Source of the DNA: 2-12-FULL-41-16 sp964390625
GTDB taxonomy: Bacteria > Patescibacteriota > Patescibacteriia > Magasanikbacterales > UBA922
Direction of reading: 5' to 3'
Assembly (NCBI GenBank): GCA_964390625.1
Contig: CAYMID010000008.1
Coordinates: 1-31,783 of the forward strand
DNA: 31,783 nt
Shown here: piece by piece, positions 1-7,933 of the stretch
How positions within the stretch are numbered: position 1 is the first letter of the stretch
Layout: the number at the start of each line of letters is the position of its first letter
Position numbers and translations under genes: made by a program
The notes under the pieces: generated by a model
Seen by the model: the letters and a program-made list of their open reading frames with translations, nothing else
The model's database searches: none
What the model was told of the DNA's origin: nothing

Positions 1-70
1 TCGCTTCCCAGCGGCGGTAAATCTCGTCTTCGTATTGTTGTGGCTCGTAGGCCTTAGGCATTTCAGACAT
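1..70 (-). CDS. valS: valine--tRNA ligase, N-terminal fragment (runs off the window)
   Basis: The first 23 codons read from position 70 towards position 1 give MSEMPKAYEPQQYEDEIYRR followed by WEA. This matches the N-terminal signature of valyl-tRNA synthetase (PKAY.P...E..IY..WE), which precedes the Rossmann catalytic core. The rest of the gene lies beyond the window edge. ValS is a cytoplasmic class I enzyme that charges tRNA-Val and edits threonine. A weak promoter (TTGCTT, 17 nt, TAGTAT) can be read on the minus strand at about 88-116. The gene is divergent from the DHH-family gene. The call rests on a short stretch, but the motif is characteristic; isoleucyl-tRNA synthetase is the main alternative. 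Confidence 0.8.
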   Translation of the reverse strand, partial: MSEMPKAYEPQQYEDEIYRRWEA

Positions 71-149
71 ATGGTTTTTATCCTGGTATACTACAAAAAA
101 GGGCTAAAAAAAGCAATAATTTGGGCCCAAAATAGCTTTTTTGCCCCAG

Positions 150-178
150 TTGACACAAAAAAGACCTTATGTTACACT
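150..178 (+). promoter_or_regulatory. sigma70-type promoter of the DHH-family gene
   Basis: TTGACA (150-155), a 17-nt spacer and TACACT (173-178) form a near-consensus promoter. TG at -14/-15 also makes it an extended -10. The start point should fall near 185, directly before a short hairpin (CCGCC 186-190 with GGCGG 197-201) that would sit at the very 5' end of the mRNA. The ATG follows at 209. Confidence 0.8.
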
Positions 179-208
179 CGGCTATCCGCCCAAAAAGGCG
201 GCCTTTAT

Positions 209-1357
209 ATGGCTTTTACCGAAATTGAACAACTTAAGCATTTGCTGGCTGAAAAAAAGCACTGGCTGATCGTGTTTGCACCACACGCCAACACCGACGT
301 AATCGCAAGTGCCGCGGCCCTGAGTAGCTTTTGCCAGAGTCGAGGCCACCGCGCTACCGTAGTGAGCCAAGGCTTTGAATTGCCCGAAAATGCCCAATTC
401 CTAAAAACTGCCCGCACTTTTTTGCCTGGAATTGGTCAATTGCAAAAATTTATCATTACTGTGGATATTGGTCGTACTGGTGTTCAGGAATTAAGTTACG
501 ATGTTAAGGATAACCAATTGCGTGTATTTGTGACTCCCAAAAATGGGGCAATTGAACGCAGCGATGTTAAGGCCACACAATCGGATTATGCATACGACGG
601 CACTATTACGCTGGGGTCACCAGACTTAGCCAGCCTCGGAGCCATGGTTGGCGAAAATCCAGATTTTTTTGCCAGCACTCCAATTATCAACATTGACCAC
701 CAGGCCAACAATGAACACTTTGGCCACCTGAACTTTGTGGATTTAACTGTTAGTACCACCGCTGAATTATTGTATCGTTTGTTCCAAAAAATCGGCGTGG
801 AGCATATTAATGCCGATGTTGCGACCGCACTACTAACAGGGCTGATTGCGGGCACTAATAGCTTTAAAAAAGCAAACGTTCGCCCCACCACCCTGGCGGC
901 AGCCAGTGAATTGGTTGGCCTTGGGGCCGATCGCATGTATATTGTGAAAAATTTATTTGAAACCAAATCAGTCGCCACGTTTAAATTGTGGGGCGCGGCC
1001 TTGTCACACCTGGAGCAGGACGCAACTACGGGAGTGGTGTGGACAGCTCTGACTCGCGAAGATTTTGCCCGCACTGGCGCGCGCGATACTGACCTGGTCG
1101 CACTGATTGATGAACTGATTGCCAATGTGCCAACTGCTCGGGCCGTTGCGATTATCCACGAGCATGCGAACGGCGAAGCAATCCATGCCATTGTCCAACT
1201 CACCCGGCCTGGCAATGCGCTCGAGCTCCTCGCGCCATTCCATCCGCATGGCAACAAAACCACAGTACACCTTAAACTCGCGCCCGAGCTCGGCCTCGCC
1301 GCCTGCAGCGAAAAACTAGTTGCACACCTCAAAGCAAATTTGCACACAGAAAAATAA
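209..1357 (+). CDS. NrnA-like DHH-family phosphoesterase with degenerate active site
   Basis: The protein has 382 aa and the layout of the DHH/DHHA1 family, which includes nanoRNase/pAp phosphatase NrnA. An H-x3-D motif lies at H26/D30, a VD motif at D86, an NIDHQ motif at 161-165, and a GLIAGTNSF motif at about 211-219, followed by a DHHA1-like C-terminal region. Active family members normally have a second Asp in motif I, DHH rather than DHQ, an Asp in the GLI-x-D-T motif (here Gly215) and a GGGH nucleotide-binding motif. All four are missing, so metal-dependent hydrolysis is doubtful while the fold seems kept. ATG 209 is chosen over an upstream in-frame start because the promoter lies at 150-178; AAGGCGG about 7 nt before it may act as a weak SD. 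It is a single-gene unit with its own terminator. Function is inferred only at family level. Confidence 0.75.
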   Translation: MAFTEIEQLKHLLAEKKHWLIVFAPHANTDVIASAAALSSFCQSRGHRATVVSQGFELPENAQFLKTARTFLPGIGQLQKFIITVDIGRTGVQELSYDVKDNQLRVFVTPKNGAIERSDVKATQSDYAYDGTITLGSPDLASLGAMVGENPDFFASTPIINIDHQANNEHFGHLNFVDLTVSTTAELLYRLFQKIGVEHINADVATALLTGLIAGTNSFKKANVRPTTLAAASELVGLGADRMYIVKNLFETKSVATFKLWGAALSHLEQDATTGVVWTALTREDFARTGARDTDLVALIDELIANVPTARAVAIIHEHANGEAIHAIVQLTRPGNALELLAPFHPHGNKTTVHLKLAPELGLAACSEKLVAHLKANLHTEK

Positions 1358-1382
1358 AACTCCCGTTGCGCGGGAGTTTTTT
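1358..1382 (+). terminator. intrinsic terminator of the DHH-family gene
   Basis: AACTCCCG (1358-1365) pairs with CGGGAGTT (1371-1378) around a 5-nt loop, followed by a T tract. It begins at the stop codon. The assembly breaks off inside or just after the T tract. Confidence 0.85.
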
Positions 1383-1482
1383 NNNNNNNNNNNNNNNNNN
1401 NNNNNNNNNNNNNNNNNNNNNNNNNNNNNNNNNNNNNNNNNNNNNNNNNNNNNNNNNNNNNNNNNNNNNNNNNNNNNNNNNN
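1383..1482. other. scaffold gap (100 N)
   Basis: One hundred N separate two convergent genes. The right flank resumes 2 nt before the gpmI stop codon, so the gap may hold the terminator of the gpmI operon or further sequence. The round length suggests an arbitrary filler. Confidence 0.97.
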
Positions 1483-1484
1483 TA

Positions 1485-3062
1485 TTAAATCAGGGCCCGA
1501 CCGGTCATTTCGGGCGGCTGTGGAATTTCGAGGATCTTAAGGATGGTTGGTGCCACGTCAGCGAGCATACCGACTGGTGGTAGCAGACTCAGATCACCGT
1601 CTGGCGGATCGCCTGCTGGGCCAGTCTGGCCACGGTAGTCTGTCCCAATAATAATTAGTGGCACTGGATTAGTACTGTGCTCTTTATCAATCGCCCCGGT
1701 TTGCAAATTAATCACCTCTTCGCCATTGCCGTGATCAGCGGTAATCACCAACACGCCACCTTGCGCGAGCGTATGCTCGGCAATTTGCCCAAGGGCTTTG
1801 TCCACGGCTTCGCACCCTTTGATTGTGGCCTCGACATTGCCTGTATGCCCCACCATATCTGCGTTGGCAAAATTAAGCATAATCACATCGTACTCACGAC
1901 TATCGACTTGTTTGAGCACATCAGTCGCAATTTCGGCCGCGGACATTTCGGGCGCCTGATCGTACGACGAAACTTTGGGTGAAGGAATAATTTTGCGGTC
2001 CTCTGCCGGAAAAGCCGCCTCGATTGTGCCATTCAAAAAGAAAGTGATATGCGCGTACTTTTCGGTCTCGGCAATGTGATACTGACGCAAACCCGCAGCA
2101 CTAATTACCTCGGCCAAACAATTACGGACCACATTGGGTGGATACGCCACGGTAACTGGAATTTCTTTTTCGTATTCAGTCATGGTCACAAAAAACACGT
2201 CGCGCAAATAATTGCGATTGAATTTCGTAAACCCTGGCAGCACAAACGCTTCGGTTAATTGACGTGCGCGATCAGGGCGGAAATTAAAATAAATCACTGC
2301 GTCCCCTGCTTGCACAGTCGCTGTTGGCGCCCCGTTTTTGCCAATCACGGTTGGCATAAACTCTTCGTCATACACTTGTTTGGCATACGATGCTTCAATC
2401 GCGGTCGTCGCGTCGCTAACATACGCATCGGCCACTCCCTCGGTCATAGCGCGATACGATTTTTCAATGCGATCCCACCGATTATCGCGGTCCATGGCGT
2501 AAAAACGGCCAGACAATGTGGCAATTTTACCAACCCCCAGTTCCTTGCATTTAGCTTCTAGTTGTTTTATAAATTCAAGACCAGAATTATAAATCGAGTC
2601 ACGTCCATCCAGAACAGCGTGAATAAAAACTTTTTTAAGTTTTTGTTGTTTAGCAAATTGTAGCAGCGCGTACAAATGATCTTGACTGGCGTGCACATTA
2701 CCCACCCCAACCAACCCAACCAAATGCAAAGCCGATTTATGCGCTTGTACATGTGCGGCCGCATCAACAAACGCTTTGTTGGTCAAAAAACTTCCATCAG
2801 CAATTGATTTATTAATGCGTGGAAATGTTTGGTAATACACACGCCCGGCACCAATATTCAAGTGCCCGACTTCGGAATTGCCCATTTCGCCAAATGACAA
2901 ACCAACCTCGTTGCCCGAGGCTGAAATGGTCATGGTTGGGTACTCGCGGGCGAATTTTTGCATGGCTGGTAACTGCGCCCGATTAATCGCATTACCCGCG
3001 TGTGCTGGAGCCACTCCCCAGCCATCTAAAATCGCCAATACTAATGGTTTAGGTCGAGACAT
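1485..3062 (-). CDS. gpmI: 2,3-bisphosphoglycerate-independent phosphoglycerate mutase (distal paralogue)
   Basis: This 525-aa iPGM converts 3-phosphoglycerate to 2-phosphoglycerate in the cytoplasm with two Mn2+ ions and a phosphoserine intermediate. The family landmarks are intact: ILDGWG with metal ligand D13, GNSEVGH with catalytic Ser63, LDGRD, SGRFYAMDRDNRWDR, FNFRPDRARQ, ETEKYAHITFF, NFANADMVGHTGN and ITADHGN. Length is normal (about 505-550). It is the last gene of the glycolysis cluster and follows the first iPGM gene with the junction TAA-T-ATG, so the two are probably translationally coupled. Of the two paralogues this one is closer to the usual sequence, for example in the IPSPKVSSYD segment. 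Confidence 0.96.
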   Translation of the reverse strand: MSRPKPLVLAILDGWGVAPAHAGNAINRAQLPAMQKFAREYPTMTISASGNEVGLSFGEMGNSEVGHLNIGAGRVYYQTFPRINKSIADGSFLTNKAFVDAAAHVQAHKSALHLVGLVGVGNVHASQDHLYALLQFAKQQKLKKVFIHAVLDGRDSIYNSGLEFIKQLEAKCKELGVGKIATLSGRFYAMDRDNRWDRIEKSYRAMTEGVADAYVSDATTAIEASYAKQVYDEEFMPTVIGKNGAPTATVQAGDAVIYFNFRPDRARQLTEAFVLPGFTKFNRNYLRDVFFVTMTEYEKEIPVTVAYPPNVVRNCLAEVISAAGLRQYHIAETEKYAHITFFLNGTIEAAFPAEDRKIIPSPKVSSYDQAPEMSAAEIATDVLKQVDSREYDVIMLNFANADMVGHTGNVEATIKGCEAVDKALGQIAEHTLAQGGVLVITADHGNGEEVINLQTGAIDKEHSTNPVPLIIIGTDYRGQTGPAGDPPDGDLSLLPPVGMLADVAPTILKILEIPQPPEMTGRALI

Positions 3063-3063
3063 A

Positions 3064-4620
3064 TTAGAACAAAATTTTTCCAGTCATTTCTTTTGGTTTT
3101 GGTAAACCCAGCAAAGCCAACACAGTTGGTGCGACGTCGGCCAAACGACCTGATCGCAGCCGCATTTTTTTTAATTCATCGTTAACAATAATAAATGGCA
3201 CTGGGCTGGTAGTGTGTTCGGTTTTAACATCACCACTACTTGGGTTAATCATCGCCTCGGCATTGCCGTGGTCAGCCGTGATAATCGTTTGACCGCCCCG
3301 TTTTTGCACGGCTTTAACAATGCGAGCCACCTGTTGATCAACGGCCTTGACCGCTTTTTTGGCCGCCACCACGTTACCTGTATGCCCCACCATATCAGCA
3401 TTCGGAAAGTTAACCACGATTACATCATAGGCCCGCTTAGCCAAGTGGTCAAGCACGCGATCGGCCACTTGTTTTGAATGCATGGCTGGTTTGGTGGCGT
3501 ACGAACGGGTCATCCCACTGGCCACTAATTCGCGTACTTCGCCATTGACTGGGTCAGCGTAGCCACCATTGATAAAGTACGTCACATGCGCGTATTTCTC
3601 GGTTTCCGAAATATATAACTGACGATAGGTTTCACCAATTGCTTTAGGCAAACAATTAACCAATTCTGGAGCCGGCGAAACAATGCGCAAACCAGGTAAA
3701 TCTGGCCCTAACTCAGTCATTGCACACACATGCAACTTGGGCCAACGCACCCGTTTAAACGCACCCGGATTGAGTTTGATAAAATTTGGTTGTACCAATG
3801 ATTTAGCTAATTGTCGCGCACGATCACTCCGCGAATTAAACATAAATACTGCGTCACCATTTTGCATTTGTCCAGTGGCATGAACGCTTTTAGTGATAAT
3901 TGTTGGAGCGATATATTCATCGGTTTCACCGCGATCATACGCCTGCATTATCGCCTCTTCGGCCGTAGCCGCTGTGTGGCTCGCCTTTCCAAGCACCATT
4001 GCCTCATATGCCATCTGAGTACGGTCCCAAATTTTATTACGATCCATGGCGTAAAAACGACCGGAAATGCTGGCAATTTTTTCGTGTGGTTGCAGGCGCT
4101 TACGTAATTTTCGCAAATGACTAATGGCCGAGTGTGGTGAGGAATCACGACCATCGGTAAATAGATGCAAGTACACGTGTGACCGACTTTGTCGACGCAA
4201 CAATTCCAATAACGCGTATAAATGTTCAGGGTGAGCGTGTGCGCTTTGGCCGTTAGTCAGTAAACCGACCAAATGCACAGCCCGCGTTGCCGGAGTTTGG
4301 TGCAGTGTTTCCAAAAACGCCTGATTCTTAAAAAAAGTGCCGTCTTTAATCATGTGCGAAATGCGAACCGTATCTTGTTCGACCACGCGACCGGCCCCAA
4401 TATTAAAATGTCCCGCTTCGGAATTTCCCTCTTGTCCAGGCAGCAAACCCACATCGCGTCCATGTGCACTCAACGTCGTACTTGGATACTTATCCCAATA
4501 CGAAAAAATGGCCGGAGCAGTTTCGGGAGTAATGGCATTACCGACTTGCGCTGGATCAGCCATCCCAAATCCATCCAAAATAATTAGTACCGCAGGAATT
4601 TTAACGTTGAGCTTTTTCAT
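3064..4620 (-). CDS. gpmI: 2,3-bisphosphoglycerate-independent phosphoglycerate mutase (proximal, more divergent paralogue)
   Basis: A second complete iPGM of 518 aa. It keeps ILDGFG (D16), GNSEAGH (catalytic Ser67), TDGRDSS, SGRFYAMDRNKIWDR, FNSRSDRARQ, ETEKYAHVTYF, NFPNADMVGHTGN and ITADHGN, so it should be active. It departs from its neighbour in the segment after the ETEKYAH motif (VASGMTRSYATKP replaces the usual IPSPKV.TYD) and in FNSRSD for FNFRPD. ATG 4620 is preferred over an in-frame TTG at 4638, which would lengthen the overlap with eno. Even so, the gene begins inside the last 20 nt of eno, which indicates coupling. It may be a specialised or backup mutase. Confidence 0.94.
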   Translation of the reverse strand: MKKLNVKIPAVLIILDGFGMADPAQVGNAITPETAPAIFSYWDKYPSTTLSAHGRDVGLLPGQEGNSEAGHFNIGAGRVVEQDTVRISHMIKDGTFFKNQAFLETLHQTPATRAVHLVGLLTNGQSAHAHPEHLYALLELLRRQSRSHVYLHLFTDGRDSSPHSAISHLRKLRKRLQPHEKIASISGRFYAMDRNKIWDRTQMAYEAMVLGKASHTAATAEEAIMQAYDRGETDEYIAPTIITKSVHATGQMQNGDAVFMFNSRSDRARQLAKSLVQPNFIKLNPGAFKRVRWPKLHVCAMTELGPDLPGLRIVSPAPELVNCLPKAIGETYRQLYISETEKYAHVTYFINGGYADPVNGEVRELVASGMTRSYATKPAMHSKQVADRVLDHLAKRAYDVIVVNFPNADMVGHTGNVVAAKKAVKAVDQQVARIVKAVQKRGGQTIITADHGNAEAMINPSSGDVKTEHTTSPVPFIIVNDELKKMRLRSGRLADVAPTVLALLGLPKPKEMTGKILF

Positions 4621-5872
4621 GTAGCAATTCAGTTTCAATTTCCATTAAACGATTATATTTTTCGACACGCTCTGAACGTGACAGTGAACCAGTTTTAATA
4701 AACTCAGCATTAACAGCCACTGCTAAATCCGCAATAAACGTATCAGCTGTTTCGCCCGAGCGATGTGAAACCGAGACCGCATAACCATTGGCTTTGGCCA
4801 GATAAATGGTATCCATGGTTTCGGACAAGGTGCCAATTTGGTTAAGCTTAATTAAAATGGCGTTGCCAACACCTTGATCAATCCCTTGTTGCAGCCGAGT
4901 GGCGTTGGTCACGAACAAATCATCGCCGACCAACAATACTTCCTCACCCAAACGCTTGGTCAATTTGGCCCAACCCTTCCAATCATCCTCGGCTAAACCA
5001 TCTTCGAGCGAGATGATTGGATAATTCTTAACCCATCGGTCGAGCTGAGCAATCATTTGATTATCATCGAGCGCAGCGTGTCCAGGATTTAAGGCATAAC
5101 CTTGCTTATCAAAAAATTCCGAAGCGGCCAAATCAAGAGCCAACGATACATCGGCGCCTGGTTCGTATCCAGCTGCTTTAATGGCTTGAATCAATAATTT
5201 TAAAGCAGCTTCGTTACCAGGAACGACTGGAGCAAAGCCACCTTCGTCACCCACGCTGGTGACCAGACCTTTTTTACGCAAAATATCCGCCAACACATGA
5301 AACACCTCGGCCCCAATGCGCACGCGTTCACTAAGCTTGCGGTGGTGCGGCACAATCATGAATTCTTGAATCGATAAACCATCATCGGCATGACGCCCGC
5401 CATTAATCACGTTCATGGTCGGCTGCGGCAAAATCCACCGACTTTCGTTCAAATTATAGGCCGTGCGTAGCCAACGATATAATGGTTGTTTGGCGTGCGC
5501 AGCCATGGCCCGCGCATACGCTAACGAAACCGACAAAATTGCATTTGCACCTAAGTTGCTTTTATTATCAGTTCCATCTAAACGCACCATGGTGGCATCA
5601 ATGATTCGCGGACTCCCGGCTTTGGTCCCTTCAAATACTGGTGCAATTACGCGATTTACGTTACGCACTGCTTTTTGCACCCCTTTACCGCCATAGCGTT
5701 CGCCACCATCACGCAACTCCAAGGCCTCATGCACACCAGTGGAAGCGCCACTTGGCACAGCGGCCACCCCTTGTGCACCGCTCGATAAAGTCACCGTAGT
5801 CCGTAACGTCGGGTTACCCCGCGAATCTAAAATTTCCAAAGCCCGAATCGACGTAATTTTAACGGTTTTCAT
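4601..5872 (-). CDS. eno: enolase
   Basis: This 423-aa enolase dehydrates 2-phosphoglycerate to phosphoenolpyruvate in the cytoplasm. Family motifs are all present: ILDSRGNPT near the start, the substrate loop PSGASTG, INGGRHAD, QEFMIVP, SVGDEGGFAP, the metal-binding SLEDGLAEDD and VGDDLFVTN, the catalytic lysine region ILIKLNQIGT, and VSHRSGETADTFIADLAV. Length is typical. It has its own extended -10 promoter just downstream of the terminator of the SIMPL gene, and its 3' end overlaps the first gpmI by 20 nt. Enolase and both mutases therefore form one unit that catalyses consecutive steps. Confidence 0.97.
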   Translation of the reverse strand: MKTVKITSIRALEILDSRGNPTLRTTVTLSSGAQGVAAVPSGASTGVHEALELRDGGERYGGKGVQKAVRNVNRVIAPVFEGTKAGSPRIIDATMVRLDGTDNKSNLGANAILSVSLAYARAMAAHAKQPLYRWLRTAYNLNESRWILPQPTMNVINGGRHADDGLSIQEFMIVPHHRKLSERVRIGAEVFHVLADILRKKGLVTSVGDEGGFAPVVPGNEAALKLLIQAIKAAGYEPGADVSLALDLAASEFFDKQGYALNPGHAALDDNQMIAQLDRWVKNYPIISLEDGLAEDDWKGWAKLTKRLGEEVLLVGDDLFVTNATRLQQGIDQGVGNAILIKLNQIGTLSETMDTIYLAKANGYAVSVSHRSGETADTFIADLAVAVNAEFIKTGSLSRSERVEKYNRLMEIETELLHEKAQR

Positions 5873-5898
5873 AAACGAATACGAAAAATATACCCCCA

Positions 5899-5907
5899 GT
5901 ATAACAA
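5899..5907 (-). promoter_or_regulatory. extended -10 promoter of eno-gpmI-gpmI
   Basis: The minus strand reads TGT-TATACT immediately after the terminator hairpin, with no recognisable -35. The predicted start is about 20 nt before the eno ATG. There is no SD. Confidence 0.6.
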
Positions 5908-5935
5908 AAAACCGCCCAGTTTCCCAGGCGGTTTT
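5908..5935 (-). terminator. intrinsic terminator after the SIMPL-domain gene
   Basis: AAAACCGCC and GGCGGTTTT arms enclose a 10-nt loop, with T-rich tracts on both sides. It can stop the minus-strand transcript of the SIMPL gene and could also act on the plus strand. Confidence 0.8.
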
Positions 5936-5942
5936 ATTTTTT

Positions 5943-6731
5943 TTAATTGATCTCGAAGATAACCGTGACGTGCATATTCACGTCGGTGGTGCCTGCCTCC
6001 AGCGAAGGACTGGCGGCCGGGCCACCGCCCATACCCACCCCCTCATACTTGTCATAACCAAGATTCTGAGCCCCGGTATTTTCGTATTCATTGTAGGTTA
6101 CCACGCTACGAATACGAACCCCGAGCGCTTTTGACAGCACTTCAGCCTTTTGATTCACTTTGGCCAAAGCATCCTGGCGGGCCAAATCTTTGTAGGCATC
6201 ACGGTCATCCACGGTAAAACGTAAACCGCTAACATTGGTCGCTCCAACTTCGCCAGCTAACGCAATCACTTTATTGGCCTTACTCAAATCTCGCACTTTT
6301 ACGGTAACATTCTGACTCACCCGATAACCACGTAGCACCTGTGTGCCATCCTTATAGTCATACTGCGGATAAATATCATAGTTCGCAGTTTGAATGTCTT
6401 TTTTATCTACGCCCAAACTTTGGATTTTGGTCAGTAAATTATTAATGACCACGGTATTTTTTTGCTGCGCTTCGGCAACTGTCTTGGCCTCGGCCTCCAT
6501 ACCGATAGTTGTTACCGCAATGTTTGGCGTCATCACCGCCTTGCCGTCAGCCTCAACCGTAATTGTGCGTTGCATGCGATCGGCCATGCCGATGTATTCG
6601 TACTTTTTTAAATTATTACGAATCAACGTACCCAAAAACACAATCCCGTACACCACCAAAATACCAACCAACGCCCACAATAATTTGCGTGGCCCTGGAC
6701 CAAGATTCTGGTCCTCGATTTTAACAGGCAT
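5943..6731 (-). CDS. membrane-anchored SIMPL (DUF541) domain protein
   Basis: The protein has 262 aa. Residues 1-16 are hydrophilic and end in RK; residues 17-37 form one transmembrane anchor; the rest is an extracytoplasmic SIMPL/DUF541 domain. Features typical of the family are an alternating beta/alpha pattern, a segment reading LGVDKKDIQTANYDIYPQYDY, a GYRVSQNVTVKVRD strand, and the downstream helix with KAEVLSKALGV. SIMPL proteins occur across bacteria without a settled biochemical role; BP26 of Brucella forms ring oligomers. It sits between pgk and eno but has its own promoter and terminator, so a link to glycolysis is only positional. Start ATG 6731 lies about 22 nt after the predicted transcription start. 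Confidence 0.85.
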   Translation of the reverse strand: MPVKIEDQNLGPGPRKLLWALVGILVVYGIVFLGTLIRNNLKKYEYIGMADRMQRTITVEADGKAVMTPNIAVTTIGMEAEAKTVAEAQQKNTVVINNLLTKIQSLGVDKKDIQTANYDIYPQYDYKDGTQVLRGYRVSQNVTVKVRDLSKANKVIALAGEVGATNVSGLRFTVDDRDAYKDLARQDALAKVNQKAEVLSKALGVRIRSVVTYNEYENTGAQNLGYDKYEGVGMGGGPAASPSLEAGTTDVNMHVTVIFEIN

Positions 6732-6759
6732 ATAAAGAAATTAAAGGTCTAATAAATGG

Positions 6760-6768
6760 ATTATACCA
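6760..6768 (-). promoter_or_regulatory. extended -10 promoter of the SIMPL gene
   Basis: The minus strand reads TGG-TATAAT, a perfect extended -10, in the short gap between pgk and the SIMPL gene. No convincing -35 is seen. Confidence 0.7.
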
Positions 6769-6771
6769 CAA

Positions 6772-7932
6772 TTATTTGACTTGCAGAACCGTAATTCCGG
6801 GTAATTTTTTACCGGCCAAAAACTCGAGCATCGCTCCCCCAGCCGTGGACACAAAGCTGAGCTTCTTTGTTAGTGATAATGCATCAAGGGCCTGTAATGT
6901 TTCACCGCCACCAGCAACCGTAAAGGCGCCACGCTTGGTGACCTTGGCAAAAATGCGAGCCACCGCAAATGTGCCCTCGTCGTACGGGCTCTGTTCGAAC
7001 ATACCCATGGCCCCACTCCACAGCAATGTTTTTGGAGCTAGCAATATTTCCTCGAGCCAACCAATTGTGGCTGGGCCAAGATCAAAAATAGCTTCGCCTG
7101 GTTCACAAATAGGATGTCGTTTAGGCCCAATCTCCACCACCCGCCAGTTGTGCCCATCGTGTGTACCAACCACCACGTCAATTGGTAGTAGCAAATTTTG
7201 TTTTTTGGTCAGGGCCTTGGCCTGCTTCAAAAAAGCCGTATCCACCAACGAATCACCGACCCCATACCCCAAACTCGCTAGTACAGTATTCAAAATTCCA
7301 CCACCAACAATAATCGCGTCAGCACTGCGACTTAGTTGTTGCAACACTGGCAAGCGAGTTTCGATTTTGGCACCACCAATCAAGGCGACAAATGGACGTG
7401 GTGGTTTCTCGATCACCTTACCCAAGGCTGCAACTTCTTTGGCCACTAACAAACCACTATATGTGGGCACATACTTGGCCACTCCCACCACCGAAGCCGC
7501 AGCCCGGTGGGCCACCGCAAACCCATCGAACACAAAAATGTCCGCTAAAGCAGCCAATTGTTTAGCCAGAGCTGGGTCATTTTTTTCTTCACCCGAATTA
7601 AACCGAATATTTTCAAGCATCACGATTGTTTCCTTGCCCTGCGTCTTGTCCATGGCCACGACTGGAATTTTTAGCTTGAGCAAATTACCCAAGGCTTTGG
7701 CCACTGGGGCGAGTTTTAAATCGGGCACCACCTGTCCATTGGGCCGACCTAAATGCGAAACCACAATAATTTTAGCGCCTTTTTTGCGCAACAATTGCAG
7801 AGTTGGAACCACGGCTTTCAACCGAGTCAGATCAAGGACCTTCCCTTTTTTAACCGGCACATTCAAATCCAACCGCACCAAAACGCGTTTGTTTTTTAAA
7901 CTCTTGAGTTCAGTCACTGAACGAATGTGCAT
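6772..7932 (-). CDS. pgk: phosphoglycerate kinase
   Basis: This 386-aa cytoplasmic enzyme makes ATP and 3-phosphoglycerate from 1,3-bisphosphoglycerate and ADP. Seen motifs are RVLVRLDLNVPV (substrate loop), VSHLGRPNG, LENIRFNSGEEKND, AHRAAASVVGV, LIGGAKIETRLPVL, WSGAMGMFE and the glycine-rich AGGGET and STAGGAMLEFLAG near the C-terminus. The usual FVNDAFG stretch reads FVFDGFA and the usual GGGDS reads GGGET; both are mild departures. ATG 7932 is preferred to an in-frame TTG 15 nt upstream because it follows the gap stop as TAA-T-ATG, the junction used repeatedly in this genome. It is cotranscribed with gap. Confidence 0.96.
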   Translation of the reverse strand: MHIRSVTELKSLKNKRVLVRLDLNVPVKKGKVLDLTRLKAVVPTLQLLRKKGAKIIVVSHLGRPNGQVVPDLKLAPVAKALGNLLKLKIPVVAMDKTQGKETIVMLENIRFNSGEEKNDPALAKQLAALADIFVFDGFAVAHRAAASVVGVAKYVPTYSGLLVAKEVAALGKVIEKPPRPFVALIGGAKIETRLPVLQQLSRSADAIIVGGGILNTVLASLGYGVGDSLVDTAFLKQAKALTKKQNLLLPIDVVVGTHDGHNWRVVEIGPKRHPICEPGEAIFDLGPATIGWLEEILLAPKTLLWSGAMGMFEQSPYDEGTFAVARIFAKVTKRGAFTVAGGGETLQALDALSLTKKLSFVSTAGGAMLEFLAGKKLPGITVLQVK

Positions 7933-7933
7933 A

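Noticed and set aside
586..1347. Minus-strand open frame of 253 codons opposite the DHH-family gene
   Set aside because: It is an antisense shadow; the plus-strand gene has a promoter, a terminator and recognisable family motifs.
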